The notes: generated by a model not told the origin, from the sequence alone. 53,775 nucleotides of DNA from Salipiger mucosus DSM 16094 (GCF_000442255.1 NZ_KE557284.1:16109-69883), one strand, 5' to 3'. Counted from the first letter of the stretch, positions 1 through 7,417 are shown. Numbers and translations are program-made.

Positions 1-185
1 CCGGTCAGGTCGCGTGTCACCGGCGCGGCGGCCGCGCCGAACTCGGCCCGCAGCCGGGGCTGGCCGCCGATGGACTCCACCAGCCCCGAGGCCATCTCGA
101 CCGGCCCGGCGGCGATGTCGAAGAGCCCGAACTTGAGCGATGACGACCCCGCGTTGAGCGTCAGGGCGACGGTCCTGGTGGTCAT
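1..185 (-). CDS. ackA: Acetate kinase, N-terminal part (runs off the window)
   Basis: Reverse-strand reading frame starting at the ATG at 185; the gene continues past the left edge, so only about 61 residues are visible. The N-terminus contains LNAGSSSLKFG (about residues 10-20), the phosphate-binding motif that opens the ASKHA-fold acetate/butyrate kinases. The enzyme interconverts acetate + ATP and acetyl phosphate + ADP in the cytoplasm. A GGAGGA ribosome site lies 8 bases upstream of the ATG, which fixes the start. It is divergent from yajC. Butyrate or propionate kinase belong to the same superfamily and cannot be fully excluded from the N-terminus alone, but the motif is closest to acetate kinase. 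Confidence 0.85.
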   Translation of the reverse strand, partial: MTTRTVALTLNAGSSSLKFGLFDIAAGPVEMASGLVESIGGQPRLRAEFGAAAAPVTRDLT

Positions 186-401
186 GGTGCCGGGTCCTCC
201 GGAAGCTGTCGCCGCCCGCGCGCGGGCCGGCGGGGGCGGATCTGTCGCCGGGCATCATGCCCGAGGCGGGGCCGGGCACAACCGCGATGTCGTCGCAGTC
301 CCCCGGGGGCGCGCGTGCCCGGGGGCCCGTCGGCGCCGGCCCCGGCGTCCTCACGCCGGAACAATCGGGCGATATGCGGTGTCCGGGCGGGATTCGCCGC
401 C

Positions 402-430
402 TTGCATCGTGTTCCGATCCCACATAGGTA
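402..430 (+). promoter_or_regulatory. Possible promoter of the yajC-secDF operon; rest of 186-483 empty
   Basis: TTGCAT at 402-407 and TAGGTA at 425-430 are separated by 17 bases, a passable sigma-70 pair about 50 bases before the yajC ATG. This is a weak match judged by eye. The rest of the 298-bp gap between the divergent ackA and yajC starts shows no gene, tRNA or clear hairpin. Confidence 0.3.
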
Positions 431-483
431 TCCGCCAGCTTTGCGGGGGTGTGCCCCGCCTGTCCACATCAAGGAGCACGCCC

Positions 484-771
484 ATGGATAGCAGCGCGAT
501 TGCACAGTTCGTTCCGCTGATCCTCATCTTCGCGATCATGTATTTCCTTCTGATCCGGCCTCAGCAGAAGAAGATGAAGGAACACCAGAAGATGGTGCAG
601 GCGCTGCGCCGGGGCGACCAGGTGGTCACCCAGGGCGGGCTGATCGGCAAGGTCTCGAAGGTCAAGGACAACAACGAGATCGAGGTCGAGCTGGCCGAGG
701 GCGTCAAGGTGCGCGTGGTGCAGAACACCATCAGCCAGGTCCTGAGCAAGACCGAACCCGCCGAGAGCTGA
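484..771 (+). CDS. yajC: Sec translocon accessory subunit YajC
   Basis: A 95-aa single-pass membrane protein. One hydrophobic segment (about residues 8-24) is followed directly by RPQQKKMKEH, the hallmark of YajC, and a small cytoplasmic beta domain (GDQVVTQGGLIGKV). YajC associates with SecD and SecF, which assist SecYEG in protein export using the proton-motive force. The ATG at 484 is chosen over an upstream in-frame start because AAGGAG at 471-476 is correctly spaced and the family begins here; an extension to position 70 would be low-complexity and unrelated. secD starts 28 bases downstream, so the three genes form an operon. Confidence 0.95.
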   Translation: MDSSAIAQFVPLILIFAIMYFLLIRPQQKKMKEHQKMVQALRRGDQVVTQGGLIGKVSKVKDNNEIEVELAEGVKVRVVQNTISQVLSKTEPAES

Positions 772-799
772 TCCCACTTCGCGCGAGGCGCCCCCCGAC

Positions 800-2461
800 A
801 TGCTTCAGATCGACCTCTGGAAACGCGTTCTCATCTGGGCGCTGGTTGTCGCAGGCCTGCTGCTGGCCATGCCCAACGTGTTCTATTCCCGCGTCGAGAC
901 CCACAACGACGCCATGACGGTGATCGAGCAGGGCGTCTCGAACGACGAGATCGAGGCGCAGGCGGGGCAATGGCCCTCGTGGCTGCCCTCGGGCCTGGTC
1001 AACCTCGGGCTCGATCTTCGCGGCGGGGCGCACCTGCTGGCCGAGGTCCGCGTGGCCGAGGTCTATGAAAGCCGGATGGAGGCGCTCTGGCCGGATGTCC
1101 GCGACGTGCTGCGCGAGGAGCGCGGCACCGTCGGCACCATCCGCCTGCAGCCCTCCGATCCCGGCGTTCTGCGCGTGCGGATCTCGAACCCCGAGAACAT
1201 GGCCCGCGCGGTCGAGGTCGTGCGCGGCCTCGCGCAGCCGGTAACCTCGCTCAGCGGGGCAGGGGCGAGCGACCTGTCGGTCTCGGGCGAGGGTAACGAT
1301 CTGATCGTGACCCTGTCGGAGGCCGAACGCCGTGCGACCGACGAACGCACGATACAGCAGAGCCTCGAGATCATCCGCCGCCGCATCGACGAGGTCGGCA
1401 CGCGCGAACCCACGATCCAGCGCCAGGGCTCCGACCGCATCCTGATCCAGGTGCCGGGCATCGGCTCGGCGCAGGAGCTCAAGGACATCATCGGGACCAC
1501 CGCGCAGCTGACCTTCCAGCCGGTCGTGAGCCGCACCCAGGACGCCGAGGCCTCGGCCGGGGTCGGCAACGAGCTGGTGCCGGCGCTCGACCAGGACGGG
1601 CTCTACTACGTCCTGGAGCAGGCCCCCGTGGTCACCGGCGAGGAGCTGACCGACGCGCAGCCCGCCTTCGACCAGAACGGCCAGCCTGCGGTCAACTTCC
1701 GCTTCAACCCCTCGGGCGCGCGCAAGTTCGGCGACTACACCGCCGAGAACATCGGCGAGCCCTTCGCCATCGTGCTCGACAACGAGGTGATCTCGGCCCC
1801 CGTCATCCAGAGCCACATTCCCGGCGGCTCGGGCATCATCACCGGCAACTTCACCGTCGAGGAATCGACCCAGCTTGCCGTGCTGCTGCGCGCGGGCGCG
1901 CTACCGGCGGGGATGGACTTCCTCGAGGAACGGACCATCGGCCCCGAGCTGGGGCAGGACAGCATCGACGCGGGCAAGGTGGCGACCGTCGTGGCCTTTG
2001 CCGCGGTGCTGGTCTTCATGGTCCTGAGCTACGGCCTTTTCGGCGTCTTCGCGAATATCGCGCTGGTGCTGAACATCGGCCTGCTCTTCGGGATGCTGTC
2101 GCTGATCGGGGCGACGCTGACGCTGCCGGGCATCGCCGGCATCGTTCTGACGGTCGGCATGGCGGTGGACGCGAACGTGCTGATCTTCGAGCGTATCCGC
2201 GAGGAGCTGAAGACCGCGCGCGGCCCCGCACGGGCCATCGAGCTGGGCTACGAGAAGGCGCTGAGCGCCATCGTGGACGCCAACATCACCACCGTCATCA
2301 CGGCGATCATCCTCTACGTGATGGGGTCGGGCCCGGTGCGCGGCTTCGCCATCACGCTGGGGCTGGGGATCGTCACCTCGGTCTTCACCGCGATCTTCGT
2401 GACGCGGCTGCTGATCGTCATGTGGTTCGAGCGGCGCCGTCCGCGCACCATCGAAGTTTGA
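800..2461 (+). CDS. secD: Protein translocase subunit SecD
   Basis: 553 aa, a usual length for alphaproteobacterial SecD. An N-terminal membrane helix (about 10-27) is followed by the periplasmic P1 region, beginning with the conserved GLDLRGGAHLL (about 70-80), and by a C-terminal block of five membrane helices (about 385-545). The RND-type motif GMAVDANVLIFERIREEL lies in that block and carries the Asp/Arg pair thought to carry protons. SecD works with SecF and YajC at the inner membrane to pull exported proteins out of SecYEG. The gene is followed after 18 bases by secF, consistent with co-transcription and translation as one complex. Confidence 0.97.
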   Translation: MLQIDLWKRVLIWALVVAGLLLAMPNVFYSRVETHNDAMTVIEQGVSNDEIEAQAGQWPSWLPSGLVNLGLDLRGGAHLLAEVRVAEVYESRMEALWPDVRDVLREERGTVGTIRLQPSDPGVLRVRISNPENMARAVEVVRGLAQPVTSLSGAGASDLSVSGEGNDLIVTLSEAERRATDERTIQQSLEIIRRRIDEVGTREPTIQRQGSDRILIQVPGIGSAQELKDIIGTTAQLTFQPVVSRTQDAEASAGVGNELVPALDQDGLYYVLEQAPVVTGEELTDAQPAFDQNGQPAVNFRFNPSGARKFGDYTAENIGEPFAIVLDNEVISAPVIQSHIPGGSGIITGNFTVEESTQLAVLLRAGALPAGMDFLEERTIGPELGQDSIDAGKVATVVAFAAVLVFMVLSYGLFGVFANIALVLNIGLLFGMLSLIGATLTLPGIAGIVLTVGMAVDANVLIFERIREELKTARGPARAIELGYEKALSAIVDANITTVITAIILYVMGSGPVRGFAITLGLGIVTSVFTAIFVTRLLIVMWFERRRPRTIEV

Positions 2462-2479
2462 GAAAGGGCTGAGACCGAC

Positions 2480-3448
2480 ATGCGCCTGAGACTGGTCAAG
2501 CAAGGCACCTCCTTCGACTTCTTCAAGCACTGGAAGACGTGGCTGGGCATCTCGGCCGTGATGATCCTGCTGGCGCTGGTCAGCTTCGGGGTCCGCGGCC
2601 TGAACTACGGCATCGACTTCCAGGGCGGCACGACGATCCGCACCGAGAGCGCCGAGCCGGTGGACGTCGGCGCCTACCGCGACGCGATCCAGCAGCTCGA
2701 CCTCGGCGAGGCGGTGATCTCGGAGGTCTTCGACCCGACCTTCGGACCCGACCAGAACGTCGCCATGGTCCGCATCGCCCCGCAGGAGGGCGAGGAGGCT
2801 GTGACGCAGGAGACGATCTCGGCCGTCGAGGGCGCGCTGCAGGAGGTCGCCCCGGACATCGAGTTCGTCTCGGTCGAATCCGTCGGTCCCAAGGTTTCGG
2901 GCGAGCTGATCCAGACCGCCTTCATCGCCGTGGCGCTCGCGATTGCGGCGGTCCTGTTCTACATCTGGCTGCGCTTCGAGTGGCAGTTCGCCCTCGGCGC
3001 GGTGCTGGCGCTGGTGCATGACGTGGTGCTGACCATCGGGGTTTTTTCCGAGGTCGGTATCCGCTTCGACCTGGCGATCATCGCGGCGCTTCTGACCATC
3101 GTGGGCTATTCGCTGAACGACACCGTGGTGGTCTTCGACCGGGTCCGCGAGAACCTCATCAAGTACAAGACGCGCGACCTGAAAGAGGTCCTGAACGTGT
3201 CGATCAACGAGACGCTCAGCCGGACGTTCATGACCTCGTTCACGACGCTGCTGGCGCTGATCTCGCTCTTCGTGCTGGGCGGCGACGTGATCCGCGGCTT
3301 CGTCTTCGCGATGATCTGGGGCGTCTTCGTGGGCACCTACTCGTCGATTTTCGTGGCCTCGGCGGCGCTGCTGTGGTTCGGCGTCAAGCGCGACTGGTCC
3401 AAGCCCGATGCCGAGGACGAGGCCAAGGTGGCGAACGCCCGGAACTGA
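2480..3448 (+). CDS. secF: Protein translocase subunit SecF
   Basis: 322 aa, full length. The N-terminal membrane helix is followed by GIDFQGGTTIR (about 46-56), the SecF counterpart of the SecD P1 entry motif, then a short periplasmic domain and five membrane helices. GYSLNDTVVVFDRVRENL (about 213-230) is the diagnostic SecF transmembrane motif with the conserved Asp and Arg. It forms the SecDF complex with the preceding gene in the inner membrane. It is the last gene of the yajC-secD-secF operon; a strong hairpin follows at 3486-3509 and a new promoter appears at about 3597. Confidence 0.97.
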   Translation: MRLRLVKQGTSFDFFKHWKTWLGISAVMILLALVSFGVRGLNYGIDFQGGTTIRTESAEPVDVGAYRDAIQQLDLGEAVISEVFDPTFGPDQNVAMVRIAPQEGEEAVTQETISAVEGALQEVAPDIEFVSVESVGPKVSGELIQTAFIAVALAIAAVLFYIWLRFEWQFALGAVLALVHDVVLTIGVFSEVGIRFDLAIIAALLTIVGYSLNDTVVVFDRVRENLIKYKTRDLKEVLNVSINETLSRTFMTSFTTLLALISLFVLGGDVIRGFVFAMIWGVFVGTYSSIFVASAALLWFGVKRDWSKPDAEDEAKVANARN

Positions 3449-3485
3449 CCGGAGGGCGCGACAATCCGCCGCTCCGCCTCGGTAT

Positions 3486-3509
3486 GGCAGCGCAGCATTC
3501 TGCGCTGCC
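3486..3509. repeat. Perfect 10-bp hairpin after secF
   Basis: GGCAGCGCAG (3486-3495) and CTGCGCTGCC (3500-3509) form a perfect 10-bp stem with a CATT loop, and flanking TATG/GCATA extend the dyad imperfectly. It starts about 40 bases after the secF stop. No U-tract follows on either strand, so it is either a factor-assisted terminator, an mRNA-stabilising hairpin or a protein-binding palindrome. Confidence 0.5.
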
Positions 3510-3596
3510 GCATAAAACCTGTAAGAATCGGTTATCTTTTCCCGATGATCCACCCGGGATACCGACCTTGGGATTAACTGCAGGGGCCATTCACCT

Positions 3597-3624
3597 TTGA
3601 CTGCCCGGTTTTTTTGCATATGGT
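3597..3624 (+). promoter_or_regulatory. Sigma-70-like promoter upstream of the Mth938-ccm genes
   Basis: TTGACT (3597-3602) and TATGGT (3619-3624) are 16 bases apart, the best sigma-70-like match noticed in the window. It predicts a start near 3631-3633. A 9-bp inverted repeat, CTTGGGATT (3567-3575) and AATCCCAAG (3627-3635), brackets the promoter and could be an operator. This is a reading by eye and has not been tested by a matrix search. Confidence 0.5.
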
Positions 3625-3630
3625 GCAATC

Positions 3631-3747
3631 CCAAGTCTGGGTCCGGCGCCAGTACCGGCACGGGAGGAGGGGTATCCGTGCCGTGGCCCTTGCGACATTG
3701 CACCGAGCGATCCCAGACGGATCGCCTGTATGGCACAGGGGACGACC
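3631..3747 (+). promoter_or_regulatory. Structured 5' leader (candidate cis-regulatory RNA or small RNA)
   Basis: The predicted transcript begins with GTCTGGG (3635-3641), which can pair with CCCAGAC (3712-3718) as a 7-bp closing stem. Inside it, CGGCACGG (3656-3663) and CCGTGCCG (3676-3683) form an 8-bp hairpin whose loop carries a purine-rich GGAGGAGGGG stretch resembling a ribosome binding site. It ends at the translation start of the Mth938 gene. I do not recognise it as TPP, cobalamin, SAM-II, SRP, tmRNA or RNase P RNA. The function is unknown. Confidence 0.4.
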
Positions 3748-4101
3748 ATGCGGATGAATGAAATCACCTACAGCGATGCACAGCCGGTCGAGGGGTACGG
3801 ACCGGGGTTCTTCCGTGTCGGGGGCAAGGCCCTCGACGGACCGCTCTGCGTTTCGGCCTCGGGGCCGAAGCACTGGGGTGGCTTCGACGACGAGGAACCG
3901 CTCCTCTCGCTGGCCGGCCAGGTCGACGTGTTGTTCGTCGGCACGGGCGACGACGTGGCGCATTTGCCAAACGGGCTGAAGGCGCGGCTCGAAGAGGCCG
4001 GCGTGGGCTACGAGGTCATGAACTCGCCCTCGGCCTGCCGGACCTTCAACGTGCTGCTCGCCGAGGGCCGTCGCGTGGCGCTGGCCGTGCTGCCGGTCTG
4101 A
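3748..4101 (+). CDS. Mth938-like domain protein
   Basis: 117 aa from the ATG at 3748, chosen because AGGGGA (3735-3740) is well spaced for it; an ATG at 3730 would add six residues without a ribosome site. The protein is a small alpha/beta single-domain member of the Mth938 / Xcc1710-like family (DUF498), with typical stretches such as GYGPGFFRVGG near residue 15 and DVLFVGTGD near residue 62. The bacterial role is not established; the eukaryotic relative NDUFAF3 helps assemble respiratory complex I. In Rhodobacteraceae the gene sits between secF and the ccm genes, as here, which suggests a link to membrane or respiratory protein biogenesis. That link is inference. Confidence 0.85.
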   Translation: MRMNEITYSDAQPVEGYGPGFFRVGGKALDGPLCVSASGPKHWGGFDDEEPLLSLAGQVDVLFVGTGDDVAHLPNGLKARLEEAGVGYEVMNSPSACRTFNVLLAEGRRVALAVLPV

Positions 4102-4225
4102 CCCGGCGCAAATCCCGGACATCCTGACCCCGACACCGACCTTCCCCCTCGGGGAGGGCGACGCCCGTCAGGCCGCGTGCTTTTGACGCTTTCGCCGCGC
4201 GCGGGGCTGAGGTAGTTCGGGCGGC

Positions 4226-4918
4226 ATGAAGCTGGTGGTGCGGGATCTGACGGTCGCGAGGGGCGGCGTGCCGGTGCTGGAGGGGGTCGGGTTCGACCTC
4301 GCCCCCAGCCGGGCCCTCGTGTTGCGTGGCCCGAACGGCTCGGGCAAGACCACGCTGCTGCGCACGGTTGCAGGGCTGCAGCCGCCGCTCGAGGGCGCCA
4401 TCGAGGGCGCGGGAGAGCGGATCGCCTACGCCGGGCACTCCGACGGGCTGAAGGGCATGCTGAGCGTGACCGAGAACCTCGCCTTCTGGGCGCGTGTCTT
4501 CGGGACGCGCGACATCGCGCCGGCGCTCGCGGGCTTCGATCTGGAGTTTCTCGCAGACCGGCCCGCAGGCTCGCTCTCGGCCGGGCAGAAGCGCCGGCTG
4601 GGGCTGGCGCGGCTCATGGTCACGGAGCGCCCGGTCTGGGTGCTGGACGAGCCGACCGTCTCGCTCGATTCGGCCTCGGTCGCGCTGTTCGCCGAGGCGG
4701 TGCGGCGGCGCCCTTCGGCGTGGGCCCCGAGGCGAGCCTGCTGTCGCGAATCGCGCCCGGCGTGCTCTGGATCGGGGCGCTGCTGGCCTGCCTGCTGTCG
4801 CTGGACCGCATCTTCGCGCTCGACTGGGAGGACGGCTCGCTCGACCTGCTGGCGACCGCGCCCCGGCTTGCCGTGCGGGCGGGCGGGGGCTTTGGCCTCG
4901 GGCTTGCTTTCTTCCTGA
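4226..4918 (+). pseudogene. ccmA: Heme exporter ATPase CcmA, 3' end replaced
   Basis: ABC-type ATPase of the heme-handling CcmABCD complex for cytochrome c maturation. Residues 1-161 are normal: Walker [10 protein letters not shown], signature LSAGQKRR, Walker [13 protein letters not shown]. At 4710 the sequence switches abruptly into a second copy of an internal ccmB segment read in the wrong frame, so the ORF ends with about 69 unrelated residues. The true C-terminus of roughly 45 residues, including the switch-region (H-loop) histidine, is absent. As written the ATPase should not work. Because ccmC, ccmD and ccmG are intact, an assembly error is a serious alternative to a real mutation. 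Confidence 0.85.
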
Positions 4919-5089
4919 TCGTGACCGTGCTGGTGCCCTTCGGCGTGGGCCCCGAGGCGAGCCTGCTGTCGCGAATCGCGCCCGGCGTGCTCTGGATCGG
5001 GGCGCTGCTGGCCTGCCTGCTGTCGCTGGACCGCATCTTCGCGCTCGACTGGGAGGACGGCTCGCTCGACCTGCTGGCGACCGCGCCCC
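4710..5089 (+). repeat. 155-bp perfect direct repeat across the ccmA/ccmB junction
   Basis: Bases 4710-4864 and 4935-5089 are identical over 155 bp, offset 225 bp (75 codons). The second copy is in its natural place inside ccmB ([11 protein letters not shown] to LLATAP); the first has replaced the end of ccmA and the first few codons of ccmB. The 70 bp between the copies is the natural ccmB sequence encoding [18 protein letters not shown]. Confidence 0.97.
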
Positions 5090-5493
5090 TGCCGATGGAG
5101 GGCATCGTCACCATCAAGGCGCTGGCCCACTGGATCACCACGGGCCTGCCGCTGGTGCTGGCCGCGCCGCTGCTGGGCGTGCTGCTGAACCTGCCGCAGG
5201 CGGGCTACCTCTGGGTGCTGGTGAGCCTCGCGCTGGGGACGCCGGCGCTGTCGGTGATCGGCACCTTCGGGGCGGCGCTGACCGTGGGGCTCAAGCGGGG
5301 CGGGCTGCTGCTGTCGCTGCTGGTGCTGCCGCTCTACGTGCCCACGCTGATCTTCGGCGCCGAGGTGGCGCGGCGCGGGGCGGAGGGGCTGACCGTGCAG
5401 ACGCCGCTATTGATGCTGGCGGGGATCAGCGCGGGAACAATCGCGCTGCTGCCCTTCGCGAGCGCGGCGGTGCTGCGGATCAACCTGCGCTGA
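4720..5493 (+). CDS. ccmB: Heme exporter membrane protein CcmB, altered 5' end
   Basis: The 257-residue frame encodes CcmB, the six-helix membrane subunit of the CcmABCD complex. Its normal body starts near 4865 ([20 protein letters not shown]) and runs intact to LRINLR at 5493. The usual first ten or so codons, with the ATG and ribosome site, are missing. Instead the frame is extended upstream by the duplicated 52-residue internal segment, opening only at a GTG inside the repeat (4720) without a Shine-Dalgarno. The family is usually about 218-221 aa, so 257 is too long by the duplicated piece. Expression as written is doubtful. The downstream ccmC has its own ribosome site. Confidence 0.85.
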   Translation: MGPEASLLSRIAPGVLWIGALLACLLSLDRIFALDWEDGSLDLLATAPRLAVRAGGGFGLGLAFFLIVTVLVPFGVGPEASLLSRIAPGVLWIGALLACLLSLDRIFALDWEDGSLDLLATAPLPMEGIVTIKALAHWITTGLPLVLAAPLLGVLLNLPQAGYLWVLVSLALGTPALSVIGTFGAALTVGLKRGGLLLSLLVLPLYVPTLIFGAEVARRGAEGLTVQTPLLMLAGISAGTIALLPFASAAVLRINLR

Positions 5494-5608
5494 CGGCACC
5501 GCGACGCCACGACAGTCGGCGCGAATCCGGAGCCTGCGTCAGCGCGTTGCATTGCGCCTGTCGCGTATTTGATGTGTAACCGATCCGGCCATGGGGTAGG
5601 GAGAGGCC

Positions 5609-6337
5609 ATGTCGATCTGGGAATACGCCAACCCGGTTAAGTTCATCCGTGCGACGGACCGTGTCCTGCCATGGGTCTCGGCGCTTGCGCTGGTGTGCCT
5701 CGTGACGGGCCTGATCTGGGGATTCTTCTTCACGCCCGAGGACTACCGGCAGGGATCGACCGTCAAGATCATCTACCTGCACGTGCCCTCGGCTCTCATG
5801 GCGATCAACGCCTGGATCATGATGCTGGTGGCCTCGCTGATCTGGATCGTGCGGCGCCACCACGTCTCGGCGCTGGCGGCACGGGCGGCGGCGCCGGTGG
5901 GCACCGTCTTCACCCTGATCGCGCTGGCGACCGGCGCGCTCTGGGGGCAGCCCATGTGGGGCACATGGTGGGCCTGGGACCCGCGGCTGACGTCCTTCCT
6001 GATCCTCTTCCTGTTCTACCTCGGCTACATGGCGCTCTGGGCCGCGATCGAGAACGACGACACCGCGGCCGACCTGACCTCGATCCTCTGCCTCGTGGGA
6101 TCGGTCTTTGCACTGCTCTCGCGCTATGCGGTCAACTTCTGGAACCAGGGCCTGCACCAGGGCGCATCGCTGTCGCTGGATGCCGAGGAGAACGTGGCCG
6201 ACGTCTTCTGGTACCCGCTGCTGGTCTGCATCGCCGGCTTCGTGGCGCTCTTCATCGCGCTCGTGTTCCTGCGGACGCAGACCGAGATCCGCGCCCGCCG
6301 TGCGCGCGCGCTGCTGGCACGGGAGCGCCGCGCATGA
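5609..6337 (+). CDS. ccmC: Heme transporter/handling protein CcmC
   Basis: 242 aa with six predicted membrane helices. The periplasmic tryptophan-rich WWD motif WGTWWAWDPRLTS (about 116-128) binds heme while CcmC loads it onto the chaperone CcmE; conserved histidines occur on either side (HVPSALM, and NQGLHQGASLS). It acts in the inner membrane in system I cytochrome c maturation. The start at 5609 follows AGGGAGAGG. A 115-bp gap separates it from ccmB, and its stop overlaps the ccmD start as ATGA. It corresponds to helC of Rhodobacter capsulatus. Confidence 0.97.
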   Translation: MSIWEYANPVKFIRATDRVLPWVSALALVCLVTGLIWGFFFTPEDYRQGSTVKIIYLHVPSALMAINAWIMMLVASLIWIVRRHHVSALAARAAAPVGTVFTLIALATGALWGQPMWGTWWAWDPRLTSFLILFLFYLGYMALWAAIENDDTAADLTSILCLVGSVFALLSRYAVNFWNQGLHQGASLSLDAEENVADVFWYPLLVCIAGFVALFIALVFLRTQTEIRARRARALLARERRA

Positions 6338-6489
6338 CGCCGGACCTTGGTAAATACGCCTTCGCCGTGCTGGGCTCCTACGTGGTGTCCCTCGTGCTCA
6401 TCGCGGCGGTCATCGTCCTGAGCCTCGTCCGGTCGCGCCGCGTCCGGGCCGAGCTGAAACGCATCGAGGAGCGCCTGCGCAATGGCTAG
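6334..6489 (+). CDS. ccmD: Heme exporter protein CcmD
   Basis: A 51-aa single-pass membrane protein: a short periplasmic start, one hydrophobic helix (about 9-32) and a basic cytoplasmic tail (RSRRVRAELKRIEERLR). This size and layout, between ccmC and ccmG, is typical of CcmD, which holds CcmE in the CcmABC complex for release of heme-loaded chaperone. The ATG overlaps the ccmC stop by four bases and its end overlaps the ccmG start by eight bases, so translation is probably coupled. Confidence 0.9.
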   Translation: MTPDLGKYAFAVLGSYVVSLVLIAAVIVLSLVRSRRVRAELKRIEERLRNG

Positions 6490-7036
6490 GAAAGTCTCGC
6501 CGCTGATGGTTCTGCCGCCGCTGATCTTCGCGGCCTTCGCCGTGATGGCCTATCTCGGGATGCAGCGCGGCGATCCCTCGAGCCTGCCCTCGACCTTCAT
6601 CGGCCGGCAGGCTCCGGCGCTGCCGGAAGAGGCGTTGAGCGGCTTTCCCGCGGTGCCCGACGGCGCGTTGCGCACGGGGCAGGTGACGCTCGTGAACTTC
6701 TGGGCCAGCTGGTGCCCGCCCTGCCGGGCCGAGCATCCGCGACTGCTGGAACTCGAGGCCGAGGGCGTGCGGATCATCGGAGTGAACTTCAAGGACAAGG
6801 CGAACGCTGCGGCGGGTTACCTGCGCGAGTCCGACTCGCCCTTCATCGGCGTGCCCTTCGACCCCAAGGGTCGCACGGCCATCGAGTGGGGCGTGACCGG
6901 TCCCCCGGAGACCTTCATCGTGGGTGGCGACGGCACGATCCTGCACAAGCACGTGGGCCCACTGGCCGGCACGATGTACGAAAAGGACTTCCTGCCCGCC
7001 CTGCGTGAGGCGCAGCAGGCGTCCGCGGGCTCCTAG
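6482..7036 (+). CDS. ccmG: Thiol:disulfide interchange protein CcmG/DsbE
   Basis: 184 aa: an N-terminal membrane anchor (about 8-24) and a periplasmic thioredoxin fold. The active site is WASWCPPCRAEHP (cysteines near residues 78 and 81) and the cis-proline region is GVTGPPETF (about 138-146), both diagnostic of CcmG/DsbE. It reduces the heme-binding CXXCH cysteines of apocytochrome c (or the CcmH disulfide) before heme attachment. It overlaps ccmD by eight bases and ends the ccm operon in this window; ccmE, ccmF, ccmH and ccmI are not here. It corresponds to helX of R. capsulatus. Confidence 0.96.
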   Translation: MARKVSPLMVLPPLIFAAFAVMAYLGMQRGDPSSLPSTFIGRQAPALPEEALSGFPAVPDGALRTGQVTLVNFWASWCPPCRAEHPRLLELEAEGVRIIGVNFKDKANAAAGYLRESDSPFIGVPFDPKGRTAIEWGVTGPPETFIVGGDGTILHKHVGPLAGTMYEKDFLPALREAQQASAGS

Positions 7037-7059
7037 AGCCCGGCCAGCGGTCCTCGACT

Positions 7060-7185
7060 TCAGAGCTCGCAGCGCTGCTCGACGGGCGTGTCCACGCATC
7101 CTTGCGGGGTGTCTTGGCCGGCGTATGCGCCGACAACCGCCAGAACGGCCAGTATGGCGGCCTGGATCAGGGTCAGGGTCTTCAT
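7060..7185 (-). CDS. Small exported protein, 41 aa, unknown function
   Basis: Reverse-strand frame from an ATG at 7185. The first about 22 residues (MKTLTLIQAAILAVLAVVGA) look like a signal peptide or anchor, leaving a mature part of about 20 residues with two cysteines (QDTPQGCVDTPVEQRCEL). No clear Shine-Dalgarno precedes it, which lowers confidence. It faces ccmG with 23 bases between the stops. I do not recognise a family. Confidence 0.45.
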   Translation of the reverse strand: MKTLTLIQAAILAVLAVVGAYAGQDTPQGCVDTPVEQRCEL

Positions 7186-7332
7186 CGGGGGTGTCTGCTC
7201 TCGATTATTCTTGTCGTCCTCGAAGGACCTACGCATCGAGATGGGATCCCGTTCCTGCATTGGCAGAGGCGGGCGCGATATTTCCCGGCCGCACCTCCCT
7301 GACCGGCGCAAAACCGCGCAGCGCGGGCGTCT

Positions 7333-7364
7333 CCTGTACAGGCGAAAGGCCGTTTCTGTACGGG
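7333..7364. repeat. Palindromic element, intergenic copy
   Basis: A 32-bp element with arms CCTGTAC (7333-7339) and GTACGGG (7358-7364). Read on the reverse strand it aligns with the element inside bufC at 40352-40383, sharing GTAC-GAAA-GGCCTT and GTACAGGAG with only one-base gaps. It lies in the 297-bp space between the small exported gene and acnA, which otherwise holds only the acnA terminator. Confidence 0.55.
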
Positions 7365-7417
7365 TGCCGTCGATCACGACGGGCAGCGGAGCCGGATCCC
7401 GGCGAGACCCGATTGCG

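Noticed and set aside
70-483. N-terminal extension of yajC to position 70
   Set aside because: It lies antisense to ackA and in non-coding DNA; AAGGAG and the known YajC start support 484.
1901-3736. 611-codon reverse frame across secD and secF
   Set aside because: Antisense shadow; SecD and SecF are unambiguous on the forward strand.
3597-3747. SRP RNA, tmRNA, 6S RNA or a known riboswitch
   Set aside because: The conserved SRP tetraloop region, tmRNA tag frame and known riboswitch cores were looked for and not found; 6S-like closing stem is too short to claim.
3574-4122. 182-codon reverse frame across the leader and Mth938 gene
   Set aside because: Antisense shadow; the forward Mth938 protein is recognisable and has a ribosome site.
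4494-5579. 361-codon forward frame overlapping ccmA and ccmB
   Set aside because: It is the third frame over the duplicated region, without any family match; repeats inside it are only the DNA repeat read out of frame.
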